Shown one piece after another: positions 37,316 to 46,613 of a stretch of DNA of 64,000 nt. The stretch lies in NCBI GenBank assembly GCA_964450715.1, contig CAYVFC010000026.1, positions 1 through 64,000 on the forward strand. The letters are read 5' to 3'. Made by a program: the position numbers and the translations under genes. Under the pieces are notes generated by a model. That model was not told the origin of the DNA and made no database searches. It saw nothing but the letters and a program-made list of their open reading frames with translations. Position 1 is the first letter of the stretch. Every line of letters begins with the position of its first letter. This DNA comes from CAYVFC01 sp964450715 (GTDB taxonomy: Bacteria; Myxococcota_A; Polyangia; Polyangiales; JAFGIB01).

Positions 37316-38761
37316 TCAATCGGGCGGAACGCCGAAAAACTCCGCCTGCAGCTTCCCGCCGACGTTGCGCAACACCAGATGGTTGGGCCGGTACGGCCGC
37401 GCGTTGCCGTCATCGCCAGCGCCATCGCCATCGCCATCGCCATCCGAGGGGAAGCGGCCCAGGTTCACATAGGTCGTGCGATCGTCGATGCGCTCTAACT
37501 CCGGGACATGGGTATGCCCCATCACCACGAAGCAGGCGGGCAGCAACGCGGCCACGCCGCGCGCCGCCTTTCGCAGCGCCGGCGCGCTGTCGAATACCCG
37601 GCGCCGCCGGATCCACAGGGCCATACCGCCCGCGACCGGTAGGGCCAGCAACAGCAGCAGCCAGAACGGGGCGAGCTCGAACAGCGCCACGCCCGCCAGT
37701 ACCAGTACCAGCCCGCCGAGCGCCAGTAATACGTCGAGGAAGAGGCTGCGCAGGATGGAGGCGAGGCTACGGGTGACCGGCACCGCCCAGAGCGAGGCCA
37801 GCGCGGTCAGCAGCTCCTCCTTCAACCGGAAGCGGCCGGCCAACTGCTTCATGTGTCGTTCATGCTCCGCTCGCACGGCCGCGGCCCCCCGGTCCAGGCT
37901 GGCGCGCCAGGCGGAGAGCAGCCGTACGACCGATCCGGCGAAGCGAACCAGCAAGGCCGCGCAGCCGCTCAGCCCCAGGGAAAAGGCCAGCCAGAGATAG
38001 TGGAACAGCGTCCGGTTCTCGTGCCCCCTGGTCCCCAGCCCGCGCGTGGGCCCGACCACGTAGCGCTCCAGGATGTCGGAGAACGAGTCCATCAGCCGCG
38101 CCGGGTCGCGCGGCGATACCGGGGCCAGAGCGTTCTGACAGATGCAGGTCTCGTCGTACAGATGGCCGTGCTCCACGTAGAGCTGGCCCTCGACGTAGTA
38201 GAACCAGTCGCGGAACTCGATACGCGACGCAAATGCATCGCCGGCCTCGCCGTCCTCGCCCAGCTCTGCGCGCTGTAGCAACGCATCGACAAAGGCGCGA
38301 CGAACCGGCTCCCAGTAGAAGGCCAGGTCGTGATTGCCGCGAACCAGCACCAGGTGATTACCGTCGGACACGAAACGCGCCAGGCTACGAAAAGCCAGAT
38401 CGTGCAGCCGGGCCACGGCCCGCAGCTTGCGTACGGCCTGATTAATCTCGCCGTCGTCCGGTACGGGCTGCCTCTCTGGATCGCGTGCCGGCGTTTCGCC
38501 ATGAGCGCCGTCGCTCGGTGCCACGGCCATGCTCACGAAGTCCACCACGTCACCGGCGACGACCAGCGTCCAGCGCTCCGTGGGCTCGGTCCGGGCTCGG
38601 CAGTGGTCGAGCAGCTCCGCCAGATTCCGGTCCAGAGCCGGCGGGCTCGGAGGCGGGTTCGAGGCACGGGCAGAAAAGGGCCATCCTCGGCGCGCCAGGT
38701 CCGCGCCCAGGTGTATGTCCGACAGCAGCAGATAATGTGTGGCTCGTTCCGACATCGACAT
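37316..38761 (-). CDS. Calcineurin-like metallophosphoesterase with membrane helices
   Basis: Protein of 481 residues. All phosphoesterase motifs are present: LLLSDIHLGAD, VVAGDVVDFVSM, VLVRGNHDLAFYW, YVEHGHLYD and VVMGHTHVPELE, so the dimetal site is complete. Hydrophobic helices are inserted between the fourth and fifth motifs (LAFSLGLSGCAALLVRFAG; DVLLALGGLVLVLAGVALFE; LLLLLALPVAGGMALWI), an arrangement unlike soluble enzymes. Near the C-terminus is a GDGDGDGD tract coded by a GCCATC hexamer repeat (37421-37444). Possible UDP-diacylglucosamine hydrolase-like or nucleotide phosphoesterase; substrate unknown. Confidence 0.85.
   Translation of the reverse strand: MSMSERATHYLLLSDIHLGADLARRGWPFSARASNPPPSPPALDRNLAELLDHCRARTEPTERWTLVVAGDVVDFVSMAVAPSDGAHGETPARDPERQPVPDDGEINQAVRKLRAVARLHDLAFRSLARFVSDGNHLVLVRGNHDLAFYWEPVRRAFVDALLQRAELGEDGEAGDAFASRIEFRDWFYYVEGQLYVEHGHLYDETCICQNALAPVSPRDPARLMDSFSDILERYVVGPTRGLGTRGHENRTLFHYLWLAFSLGLSGCAALLVRFAGSVVRLLSAWRASLDRGAAAVRAEHERHMKQLAGRFRLKEELLTALASLWAVPVTRSLASILRSLFLDVLLALGGLVLVLAGVALFELAPFWLLLLLALPVAGGMALWIRRRRVFDSAPALRKAARGVAALLPACFVVMGHTHVPELERIDDRTTYVNLGRFPSDGDGDGDGAGDDGNARPYRPNHLVLRNVGGKLQAEFFGVPPD
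37421..37444. repeat. Hexanucleotide microsatellite (GCCATC)x4
   Basis: Four perfect copies of GCCATC inside the phosphoesterase gene encode a short Asp-Gly tract on the minus strand. Copy changes would stay in frame. Confidence 0.8.
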
Positions 38762-38988
38762 CTACCTACACTTCACGATAAGAAAACGGACGACCTTTTC
38801 GCACGCATGCACTCGCAGCGAGCGTCTCGATCGACTGACAGGCTCCGCAGCTGGAGGCGATTAAAATACTCGCCGTTGGCACCGGCTGATACGCGGCCGA
38901 ATCTACCTTCAGCCCTGTTTAAATTATGTAACGTCCCTCCAATAGATGCAAGGCGCCTTGCGCCCAGCGCCCGGTTGCCGAACGCCTT

Positions 38989-39612
38989 TCAGGGGGAGGG
39001 GGCGCACAGCTTCTTCTCGAAGAACCAGTCAGGGTTCACGAAGCTGCGAGGCGCCCCGTAGCCCATGCCCGAGGAGGGTTGCTCGGAAGGGGAGTCCCAG
39101 ATGGCAAAGTGCAGGTGCGGGCATCCGGCCGGGGTGTCGCAGCAGGGCTTGTACTCGATCACCTCTCCCAGCACCTGTCCAGCCTTGACCGCGTCACCCC
39201 GCCGCAGGCTGGACCGCACGTGTCCGTACTGCACCGAGTACCACCCGTGGCTCCCACCCCGATGCCGTGTGATCAGCACGGGCCCCGCAGTTCCGTCGCA
39301 TCCGCCGTAGTATCCCAGCCGAGGGTGGTAGTGCCACACCTCCCCGTCCGCTATGGCCCGTACCTCGTCCCCTTCATCAGAGACGAAGTCGATGGCCAGG
39401 TGCTGCCCGAGCGGCGCCCGGTCCAGCCACTGTAGCCCCCGGTGCTTTTCGTCGATCGGGTCCACGCAGGCGCTCCCCGTCCCGTCGTTCCCATGCGCCT
39501 CCATCGTCCCCTCCGCGCCATTATCGGTAACCGCGCGTCCGATGAAACCGGCGACGACGACGACGATCGACAGGTAGATGAGAGCCAAACCCGCCAGGAT
39601 CCATCGATTCAT
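38989..39612 (-). CDS. M23-family (LytM-like) peptidase, membrane anchored
   Basis: Protein of 207 residues with an N-terminal anchor (ILAGLALIYLSIVVVVAGFIG). The lysostaphin fold is seen from GQHLAIDFV (HxxxD zinc ligands), GEVWHYHPRLGYYGG, ITRHRGGSHGWYSVQYGHV, and CPHLHFAIWD (HxH). Extra cysteines (CVDP, GGCDGT, CCDTPAGC) suggest disulfides outside the cytoplasm. Cuts peptidoglycan cross-links if active. It is divergent from the VWA lipoprotein at 39670. Confidence 0.85.
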   Translation of the reverse strand: MNRWILAGLALIYLSIVVVVAGFIGRAVTDNGAEGTMEAHGNDGTGSACVDPIDEKHRGLQWLDRAPLGQHLAIDFVSDEGDEVRAIADGEVWHYHPRLGYYGGCDGTAGPVLITRHRGGSHGWYSVQYGHVRSSLRRGDAVKAGQVLGEVIEYKPCCDTPAGCPHLHFAIWDSPSEQPSSGMGYGAPRSFVNPDWFFEKKLCAPSP

Positions 39613-39669
39613 GGTTCGCTACTATAATGGACGGGGGCGGAGATGGGGGCTATCGTTTGTTAGAGGGGC

Positions 39670-40959
39670 ATGAACTACCTTGTAGCGATTATTGCCGGCT
39701 GGCTGCTGATCGGCTGTTCGGGAACGGGGCTAGCCGTTCCGGAGCAGAGTTGCGACGGATCGGATAGCTGCGGAAACGGTGGTTCTTGCGAAAACGGGGA
39801 GTGCGAGGGCGCCGGCGGAGGCGAGAGCCCTGCCGGCGGCGGACAGGCCGGCAGCGGAGGAGCGGAGGGGATGGAGGGGATGCCCGGAGGGGCTTTCGAT
39901 CCCGCAGGGAGCGGGGGCGGTATCGGGCCGGCCGACGATGGGACGGCGGCGGAAACGCCGGGCGCCAGCGGCGAAACCTCCAGCGCTGGCGACGAACCTT
40001 TCGGTGACGGCAGCGATATCTGGGGGGGCTGCTATGACGGAATGCACGTGGCGGTGGAGCCGCTGGGCGCCGGCAAGGTAGACTTCATCTGGGTCGTGGA
40101 CACCTCCGGCAGCATGCTGGACGAACAGCCGAGGGTCGTCAGCAACCTGGAGGCGTTCGGAGTCCAGCTCGCCGGTTCAGGGCTGGACTACCGCGTCGTC
40201 GGTATATCGGCCTCCGACTTCGTACTCGCCGGCTCGACGCTGGCGCGATCGGGTCGCTATCGGTTCGTCGCCGGAGACGTGGGCTCTGCCGGAGCCCTGC
40301 AGCAGCTACAGAAGCTTCACGACCGCTATTCGGCCTTTCTACGGGAGGATGCGGCGCTTCACATCATCGTGGTGACCGACGACGAGAGCGACTACCCCGG
40401 CGACACCCCGGACGAGCGCGCCGAAGGGTTTGCGGAGGATACCCGGAAGCTGCTGGGAAGGGGCTTCGTACTGCACGCGGTGGTGTCGGAGGACACCGGC
40501 GGCCACACGCCGTGCGTGCCTACAGATCCGGAGGCCTGTCCCTCGGGATTGATGCTTCCTGGACTCTGCGGGGGAGCTGCCCCCGGTCTTACTTACGCTA
40601 TTCTGGCCGGAGATACCGGTGGCATCCAGGTCTCCATCTGTAGGCTCGACTGGGGCCCGCCATTCGCGTCTCTCCTCGAGACGCTCGCCCGAACGAGCGT
40701 GCATCCGTGCCGGTACGCGGTGCCGGCGCGGCCGGACACGCAGCCGTTCGACCGCGATATGGTCAACGTACAACTGGTCCCCGAGGACGGAGAGCCGGAG
40801 ATATTCGGCAGGGTCGATGAGGCGCAGAGCTGTGAGGGCCATCGGGCCTGGTACTACGACGTGCGCGAGCAGCCGTCCGAGATCAGCCTCTGCCCGGAGG
40901 CGTGCGACCTGGTGGAGGCGGGCGGCGAGCTGCAGATCCTATTTGGGTGCTGGACCTAG
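39670..40959 (+). CDS. Surface lipoprotein with VWA domain
   Basis: Protein of 429 residues with a short lipoprotein signal (MNYLVAIIAGWLLIGC; lipobox LIGC). It has an EGF-like Cys cluster (CDGSDSCGNGGSCENGEC), then the Gly/Ala/Glu-rich linker typical of Myxococcota surface lipoproteins, then a VWA domain with FIWVVDTSGSMLDE (MIDAS DxSGS) and HIIVVTDDESDYPGD. Cysteines in the tail (CVPTDPEACPSG, CEGHRAWYYD, CPEACDL) imply disulfides. Likely a ligand-binding surface protein; partner unknown. Confidence 0.82.
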   Translation: MNYLVAIIAGWLLIGCSGTGLAVPEQSCDGSDSCGNGGSCENGECEGAGGGESPAGGGQAGSGGAEGMEGMPGGAFDPAGSGGGIGPADDGTAAETPGASGETSSAGDEPFGDGSDIWGGCYDGMHVAVEPLGAGKVDFIWVVDTSGSMLDEQPRVVSNLEAFGVQLAGSGLDYRVVGISASDFVLAGSTLARSGRYRFVAGDVGSAGALQQLQKLHDRYSAFLREDAALHIIVVTDDESDYPGDTPDERAEGFAEDTRKLLGRGFVLHAVVSEDTGGHTPCVPTDPEACPSGLMLPGLCGGAAPGLTYAILAGDTGGIQVSICRLDWGPPFASLLETLARTSVHPCRYAVPARPDTQPFDRDMVNVQLVPEDGEPEIFGRVDEAQSCEGHRAWYYDVREQPSEISLCPEACDLVEAGGELQILFGCWT

Positions 40960-41062
40960 AGAACCGAACCGCTTAAATCCTGCGGGGTGACTCGGCATCG
41001 GCGCGGGCGGGCCTGGCCGCGCGCTAGCCGAAACACGCCGCACGTTTTAGCGGATCGCCTCT

Positions 41063-41232
41063 CTAGAAGAAGCCATTTCATAAATACGGACCGAGTATTT
41101 CGGAGCGCGGCGATGCGGGATGTGGTTCCGCCGAACCGAGGAAATGCGGTGCATTTTCGAGCGTGAGGCGGGGCCGCAGACCGCGTCGCCCCGACCGAAA
41201 GACGACGGGAGTATTTATGAAATGGCTTCTAG
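41063..41232. mobile_element. MITE-like palindromic element (element 2)
   Basis: A 170-bp element with 20-bp perfect inverted repeats AGAAGCCATTTCATAAATAC at 41068-41087 and its complement at 41211-41230, bordered by CTAG on both ends (a 3-bp insertion disrupts symmetry on the left). It carries ATTTCGGAGCGCG (41097-41109) and CCGAAAGA (41195-41202), the same boxes as elements 1 and 3, while the middle part differs. It ends 12 bp from the stop of the hydrolase gene at 41245. Confidence 0.72.
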
Positions 41233-41244
41233 TAAGTTTTTCGC

Positions 41245-42408
41245 TCAGAAGTTCCGGGAGTAGATTTCGGCCCAGCCCGGTTCCTGGCAGACCGGGCAGC
41301 CCGTGCCTCCCTGGAACATGGCGCAGGCGGTGTTGTCGTCGCCCAGGTGGCAACGGAACCAGGCGCTGTAAAGCCGCATGTATTGGACGGTGCCCGGGTC
41401 GCCGCTGATGAATCCAGCAACGGTTGCCGTGCCCGTGTGGTCGCCGCCCTGCCAGTTGGCGTGCATGGCCGGAGCGCTGGCGCCGTCGACCGAGCTCTTG
41501 CAGCCGGACGGGTTGAGGTCGGCGGTGCCGGTCAGGCAGAGGAAGTCCTTGCCCGCCGGGGCCGAGCCGAACGCGCCCTGTACATTCACTATCGTCTCGA
41601 CGTTGGGGTGGTTGGCGCCCGCGTTGGCTCCCATGCCGCCTTGCGAGTGGCCCGAGGTGCCCGCGCGCGTGCTGAGCTTGTTGAAGAAGATGCTGCCAGA
41701 GTTGGCGTTCTCGGCAATCAAATAGTCGAGCCCGGCCCGGTGGAACTCGCCGCTGCCCACGTTGGAGTTGTGCGAGGCCACCACCACGATTCCCCAGCTG
41801 GCCGCGTGCTCGTTATAGAACGCGTATACGTCCGGGCCGGTCACCGTGGTGCCGTTGCCCCAGGCCACGATGGGATGCGGGCAGTTGGCATCGAGCGGAT
41901 CGGGATAGAAGATGGTGTAGGGGCCCTGCGCGCCGATGGTTACGTCCATCCTGCTTACGCCGTAGGGTCCCCTGGCCAAATAATCACCGCTGCCCTGCAG
42001 GCAGCCCGGACCGGCCGGGGGCTGGGTGGTCGTGCCTCCGCCCGAACCGGCGGTGGGCTGGATGATGCTGGAGCCACCGTCATCTGCCGTGCCGCCGTCC
42101 ATGGGCTCCTGAATACCGCCCGCCTCTGCTCCGGTACCGGCGCCCGCGAGCGGGTTCGTGCCGGCCGCGCCTGCTGCGCCGGCCATGCCCGCCGCTCCCG
42201 CCGCCCCGCCCGAGCCGGGAGCGTTATAGGGGTCATATGGAGCTGCTCCGGAAGCCCCGGCAACAGGGCCGCTGCCGGCAATTCCGGAACCGGACTGGCC
42301 TCCGGTGCCGTTGACCGTCGGACCTTCGCCGCTGCAGCTGATACCCACCGCGCACAAGGCCAGCGAAAACGAAACGCTCGAGATCGTATTCCAGAAGCGG
42401 TTGCCCAT
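41245..42408 (-). CDS. Lipoprotein alpha/beta hydrolase (chlorophyllase/cutinase-like)
   Basis: Protein of 387 residues with lipobox AVGISC after a hydrophobic segment, then a Gly/Ala/Ser-rich linker with several Pro (GSGGAAGAAGMAGAAGAAG). The catalytic part begins near YLARGPYGVSRMDVTIG. Nucleophile elbow TSGHSQGGMGAN (GHSQGG), strand GIVVVASHNSN, a possible acid at CLTGTADLNPSG, and late cysteines (FRCHLGDD, CAMFQGGTGCPVC). The fold layout fits cutinase/PET-hydrolase-like and chlorophyllase-like exported esterases. Surface-tethered esterase of unknown substrate. Confidence 0.78.
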   Translation of the reverse strand: MGNRFWNTISSVSFSLALCAVGISCSGEGPTVNGTGGQSGSGIAGSGPVAGASGAAPYDPYNAPGSGGAAGAAGMAGAAGAAGTNPLAGAGTGAEAGGIQEPMDGGTADDGGSSIIQPTAGSGGGTTTQPPAGPGCLQGSGDYLARGPYGVSRMDVTIGAQGPYTIFYPDPLDANCPHPIVAWGNGTTVTGPDVYAFYNEHAASWGIVVVASHNSNVGSGEFHRAGLDYLIAENANSGSIFFNKLSTRAGTSGHSQGGMGANAGANHPNVETIVNVQGAFGSAPAGKDFLCLTGTADLNPSGCKSSVDGASAPAMHANWQGGDHTGTATVAGFISGDPGTVQYMRLYSAWFRCHLGDDNTACAMFQGGTGCPVCQEPGWAEIYSRNF

Positions 42409-42792
42409 CGTCTACCCTCCGGTCTTTATTTAGGAATTCGCTCTTCTTTCCGTTTCGGCTCCGGCTTGGAGGTGCTATGAACCCCCGGGTCGCGCTACGC
42501 GACCGCGATTTGCTGTGTAATTAAACAGCAGTTAATTGAGTAATTCTCGTACAGTAGTACAACAAAATCAAGGCGTTTCCATTATCCGAGCTCGCCAAAA
42601 TGCTGTCTTCTGCCGCCAATAGCCGAGGCGCATCGCGCCGCTGGGGTTGGAAACGCCTCCGGAGCGCGGACGTCGATCTGTCCGGATGAGTGCTCATCCG
42701 CCCCGCTGGCGGTAATGAAAGGCGACTGAGGGAACGAAGAGCCGGAGTCGTTTGGTGTTGACGCTTCCGCACCGGCACGACCGCGGCCCGCC
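42409..42792. other. Intergenic region with several inverted repeats
   Basis: A 384-bp gap downstream of the second caspase gene. It contains an 11-bp inverted repeat AGGCGTTTCCA (42571-42581) / TGGAAACGCCT (42648-42658), a perfect hairpin GTCGCG-CTA-CGCGAC (42489-42503), and an 18-bp palindrome CGGATGAG-TG-CTCATCCG (42683-42700). None is followed by a T-run. They may be regulatory or REP-like. No ORF is supported. Confidence 0.4.
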
Positions 42793-45207
42793 TCAGAACT
42801 GCGCGCCGGCGGCAAAGCCGGGCCAGAGCATCACGCCCACGTGGCCGCCGTCGTAGCGGTACACGTTATAGTCGTAGCCGGGCCGGCGGTCGGCCTGGTC
42901 CGGATTGTCGTCGATATCCCAGTGGGTCAGCACGTTGAAGGTGGGTCCGGCGAACAGGGCCAGGCGCTCTTTGAGCTGCCAGCGGCCGAGCAGGCGGACC
43001 TGGTGCAGGCTGGGATTGCCCCGGAACGGTTTGTTCATGACGATCACCTGGCTGCCGATATCCGCGTCGAGCCAGACGGGGTCGGTAATGCGGACCTTGA
43101 AACCAAAGCCCAGCCCGAAGCAGCCGCTGCGGCCGTCGCCAAAGGGATAAAAGCCGCCGCTCAGAAAGGTGTAGGTATACCGGGCGTCGAAGCGCAGCCC
43201 GGCGTGGAGCAGGCCGATGTCCGAGGTCCAGATCATGGGCCTTACCCCTCCCTTTCGGGTGACGCCGATCAGACCCAGCGATGCGTCCGCATCATCGGCG
43301 TAGTTGAACAGCCCGAGCTGCAGCCCTTTGACGCGGCCCGAGGCCAGGTTCACCAGCCCCAGCTGCGCACCCTCTACCTCGGTCGCGATGTTGGCCCCGA
43401 CCGCCAGCTGCGCGCCGTCGAGCTGCTCGGCGATGTTGGCGCCGACGCTCATCTGCGCGCCTTGCACCCGCCCGGCCACACCGGCGCCCACCGACATCTG
43501 TGCGCCGTCGAGCTGCTCGGTGATGTTGGCGCCGACGCTCATCTGCGCGCCTTGCACCCGCTCGGCGATGTTGGCGGCTACCGAGCCCTGCGCGCCCGTG
43601 AGCTGCTCGGCGACGTTGGCGCCCACTGTCACCTGAACGCCTTCGACCTCACCGCTGGCGATGTTGGCCCCGACCGAGCCCTGCCCGCCCTGCACCGAGG
43701 CGGCGCTGTTGAAGCCCACGCTGCCCTGGAAGCCCCGCAGATCGCCGCCCGCGTAGTTGCCGGCGACCGTGGCCTGGATTCCGTGCACTTCCTCGTCGGC
43801 CCAGTTGATGCCGAGAATGCCGATCTGCGCCCCCTCGATGCGGGCGGCCCGGCCCAGCAGGAAGTTGATGGCCAGGTTGTTGACCACCTTCTCCTCGACC
43901 ACGGAATTCGTATCGGCCGGCGGAAACAGGGCCACGGCAAAGGGGACCCTGCGGTACTCCTGCTCGGCCTGCTTCTCCTCGGGCTGGTCGTGCTTGATTC
44001 CTGTATCTGGTTGCTCCTTTTTCACTACTTCGCTCTTCTCGTCCTCGTCTGTAACCCCTTCCTCGGCCGAGGGCCGAGTCTCGGGCGCCGGCGTCCCCGC
44101 GACCGCGACCGTTCCCTCGGCTTCCGCCCCTTCATTGGCGCCGACCTCTCCGCGCGTGACCGTCTCCTCGGGCTGGACCGCGTCCAGCTGTCCGGAGCCC
44201 AGGCGGGTGACCCGGTTCTGGTGCAGGCTCACCACCGCCCGCGACAGCCGCCCCTTCCGGTCGGCCACGATGTGGTACTCGCCGGGAGGAAGCCCCAGCT
44301 CCACCACGCGGCCTGAGGTCTTGAACAACTCGGCCACCAGCTGGCCGGACGGATTGCGGATATATAGCCTACCCTCGACCTCGGCATCGACCGAGAGCGT
44401 GGCCGAGGTCTGCCGGATGTCGGTCATCACCAGATCCCCGGTGCCGACCAGTTGAATGTCGTATGCGGGGTGCTGGGGGCCGCCGCGGGTGGACTCTGTC
44501 TGTGCCAGCGTCTCGTCAAAGGCGAAACGATAGGCCTCGTTGAGCGTTACCCGGCCGTCCCCGCTGTAGTCGGCCGCTCCCCGCAGGCCGGAGACGAGGT
44601 AGTGGGTGAAAAAGGAGGCCTGGATGCGATCGGACTCCTGCGCGGCCTCGTCCGCCGAGCTGGAGGTGAGAAAGGCGTGCCCCTTCACCGAGCTGGAGGC
44701 ATCGTAGAGAAAGGGCGGGCGCTGCTTGCCCCCCTTGAGGCGGGTGAAGGCGCCCGAGGCGCAGGAGTCGAGCACGGCCACGCGCACGTCCGCCGGCAGC
44801 CGGTCGATGGCGGCGCGGGCCTCGCGGTAGGGCACCTTTTCGCTGTCGAGCAGCAGCCCCACCTCGTCGGAGTGACCCGAAAAATAGAAGACCAGCTCCA
44901 CGCGCTGGCCGCGCTTGCGGGCCTGCTTCATGCGACGGCCGAGGTCGGCGAAGGCCGCGCGCAGCGCCAGCCGGTTGGGGTTGATTAGCAGCGAGCCGTC
45001 CTCGCCCTCGACGCCGCCCAGCTGCTTCATGACCGCGGCAAAGGAGCGGGCGTCTGTCGAGGCGAAGCGCAACTGCTCGCGGTCCGGGCCGCCGCTGTTG
45101 GCCCCCACCACCAGCGCGAAACGGCGGATGGTCTGCTCCTGTCCGGCGGCCGTGGATACGGGCTGCAAAGCGAGCAGCGCGGCTAAAGCCAGGTACCAGC
45201 GTTTCAT
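42793..45207 (-). CDS. Secreted caspase-like (C14) protein with tandem repeats and barrel domain
   Basis: Protein of 804 residues. Signal peptide YLALAALLALQPVSTAAG. Caspase domain with His112 (FYFSGHSDEV) and Cys149 (VLDSCASG), same positions as in the paralogue at 15262-16836, and the EF-hand-type loop DYSGDGRVTLNE (213-224). Next a PEGA-like segment (PPGEYHIVADRKG), an acidic Glu/Pro/Lys linker (about 345-420), and about twelve tandem 15-residue repeats at 458-633 (GAQMSVGANIAEQLD pattern), then a beta-barrel-like C-terminal domain ending GAQF. The repeats resemble surface repeat families of LA_2272 type. ATG start overlaps the anti-sigma stop (ATGA). Likely an outer-membrane or secreted protease. 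Confidence 0.85.
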   Translation of the reverse strand: MKRWYLALAALLALQPVSTAAGQEQTIRRFALVVGANSGGPDREQLRFASTDARSFAAVMKQLGGVEGEDGSLLINPNRLALRAAFADLGRRMKQARKRGQRVELVFYFSGHSDEVGLLLDSEKVPYREARAAIDRLPADVRVAVLDSCASGAFTRLKGGKQRPPFLYDASSSVKGHAFLTSSSADEAAQESDRIQASFFTHYLVSGLRGAADYSGDGRVTLNEAYRFAFDETLAQTESTRGGPQHPAYDIQLVGTGDLVMTDIRQTSATLSVDAEVEGRLYIRNPSGQLVAELFKTSGRVVELGLPPGEYHIVADRKGRLSRAVVSLHQNRVTRLGSGQLDAVQPEETVTRGEVGANEGAEAEGTVAVAGTPAPETRPSAEEGVTDEDEKSEVVKKEQPDTGIKHDQPEEKQAEQEYRRVPFAVALFPPADTNSVVEEKVVNNLAINFLLGRAARIEGAQIGILGINWADEEVHGIQATVAGNYAGGDLRGFQGSVGFNSAASVQGGQGSVGANIASGEVEGVQVTVGANVAEQLTGAQGSVAANIAERVQGAQMSVGANITEQLDGAQMSVGAGVAGRVQGAQMSVGANIAEQLDGAQLAVGANIATEVEGAQLGLVNLASGRVKGLQLGLFNYADDADASLGLIGVTRKGGVRPMIWTSDIGLLHAGLRFDARYTYTFLSGGFYPFGDGRSGCFGLGFGFKVRITDPVWLDADIGSQVIVMNKPFRGNPSLHQVRLLGRWQLKERLALFAGPTFNVLTHWDIDDNPDQADRRPGYDYNVYRYDGGHVGVMLWPGFAAGAQF

Positions 45208-46058
45208 CGGTCCACCTTATTAAGCGTGAAGTCGCTCTGTTTCCAGTCAGCCGGGATTTCCAGCGGGTCGGTGGCGGCCGAGCGGGCATCCGAGGCCAGC
45301 CTGCGCGCCGCTTCCAGCACCTCTGGTACTTCGATGGGCTTGTCCGAGGTCACGAAGACGAAGCGCTCGTAGAGAGGGGCGGCGTCGAGCTCGTAGGCGT
45401 GCAGCAACGGGGTCTCTCCCCTGCTCTTCAACAGCGTGGATCCGTCCGGCTTTTCCGGCCAGTGCAGGGTGACGTTGCCCGCGCCATCCAGCGAGAGCAC
45501 CACCCCGTGCTTGCTCTTCTCGGCCACGTAGGTCAGCTGGATCAGATCGCCCGGGCCGGCGGCCGCGCCGTCGTCGAGCCGCTCGGGCGCGCCGCCCGAC
45601 TGGCGGTAGACGTTGAGGTAGGGCGCGGCCGGCTCGGGCTTTTGCGGGCCTTTGATGCGTACTTCGTCCACGGGCAAGGGCGCCACCACCCCCGGGCCGC
45701 GCGGATCCGGGTCGTCCCTGTCGTGTACCGAGGGCATTACCACCAACAGCAGCACCGCGGCGGCGCTGGCGGCGGCGACCGCTCCCGCCCAGGCTCCCCG
45801 GCGCACTCTCGCCTGTTCGCGCGCGAGCGCCTCGGCCCGCGCCTTTTCCATGGCGTATCTCGAGCGGATGATCGGGACCTGTCGCTCGACGGGGAGCTCG
45901 GCGAGGATCTCCTCGTTATTCGCTTGCAGCTCTTCGCGCGCTGCCCCTAGCTCCGACCTGTCGAGCTGCCCGGCCAGCTGCTCGGGCAGCTCGCCCAGCG
46001 CGTGCTGCTCCAGGTACAGGTCAGCAATCCCGCCGCGATCTTTGTCTCGCCCCTTCAT
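45204..46058 (-). CDS. Membrane anti-sigma-like protein without zinc motif
   Basis: Protein of 284 residues. N-terminal helical part IADLYLEQHALGELPEQLAGQL aligns in position with the anti-sigma domain of 16833-17618, but the HxxxCxxC zinc motif is absent and there is no Cys at all. A single membrane helix at about 90-109 (GAVAAASAAAVLLLVVMP) follows a long charged helix. The outer domain has GDLIQLTYVAEKSKHGVVLSL and GAGNVTLHWPEK, as in DUF4384. It overlaps both the sigma stop and the caspase start by ATGA. Expected to bind the ECF sigma at 46055-46600; the missing zinc suggests a different binding or redox behaviour. Confidence 0.78.
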   Translation of the reverse strand: MKGRDKDRGGIADLYLEQHALGELPEQLAGQLDRSELGAAREELQANNEEILAELPVERQVPIIRSRYAMEKARAEALAREQARVRRGAWAGAVAAASAAAVLLLVVMPSVHDRDDPDPRGPGVVAPLPVDEVRIKGPQKPEPAAPYLNVYRQSGGAPERLDDGAAAGPGDLIQLTYVAEKSKHGVVLSLDGAGNVTLHWPEKPDGSTLLKSRGETPLLHAYELDAAPLYERFVFVTSDKPIEVPEVLEAARRLASDARSAATDPLEIPADWKQSDFTLNKVDR

Positions 46059-46600
46059 ACCCTCACCTCCTCGAGCTCGCGCACCTGCTGCTGCATGCGG
46101 CGCAAGCGCTTGCGCACGCCCGAAACCGAGAGCCCGGTTTCGCGAGCCACCTGCTGTAGCGTCATGCCGTCGAGCAGATGAAGCGTGGCGATGACCCGGC
46201 TGGAGACGCGGCCCGGCAGCTCCGGCTCCTCGCCAAAGAGCCGGCCCAGCAGTTGCCGCGCGGCCGTGGCTCCTTCGGTGTCGTCCGCCCGAGCGATCCG
46301 GCCCAGCAGCTCGGCGTCCGGGGTTTCCGGGCGCCGGCTCTCCGAGCGCAGCCGGTTGAGGCAGACGTGGGTGGCCATGCGAAAGAGCAGGCTCGACAGC
46401 GCCGTATCCTGCAATCGATCCTGGTGAAGCAACAGCTGTACGAATACATCCTGCATGGCATCTTCCGCCTTTTCCGGGTCGCAGAGCAGTCGTCGGCAGC
46501 GACGCAGCACCATCGGGCCGTATCGGCGGTAGCAGCTGTCTATCTCGATGCCCAACGCCTGCTCCTTCCGGGTTCCAGCCGGGTTTCGAGGATTAAACAC
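46055..46600 (-). CDS. ECF RNA polymerase sigma factor
   Basis: Protein of 181 residues, GTG start. Region 2: YRRYGPMVLRRCRRLL, CDPEKAEDAMQDVFVQLLLH and LLFRMATHVCLNRLRSE. Region 4: helix-turn-helix LDGMTLQQVARETGLSVSGVRKRLRRMQQQ. Diverged from the factor at 17615-18163 but with the same gene order downstream. Its 5' region is shared with the divergent TonB gene, and holds an inverted repeat (46614-46663). First gene of the second sigma/anti-sigma/caspase operon. Confidence 0.9.
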   Translation of the reverse strand: MFNPRNPAGTRKEQALGIEIDSCYRRYGPMVLRRCRRLLCDPEKAEDAMQDVFVQLLLHQDRLQDTALSSLLFRMATHVCLNRLRSESRRPETPDAELLGRIARADDTEGATAARQLLGRLFGEEPELPGRVSSRVIATLHLLDGMTLQQVARETGLSVSGVRKRLRRMQQQVRELEEVRV

Positions 46601-46613
46601 CGCCGCCTCGTGG

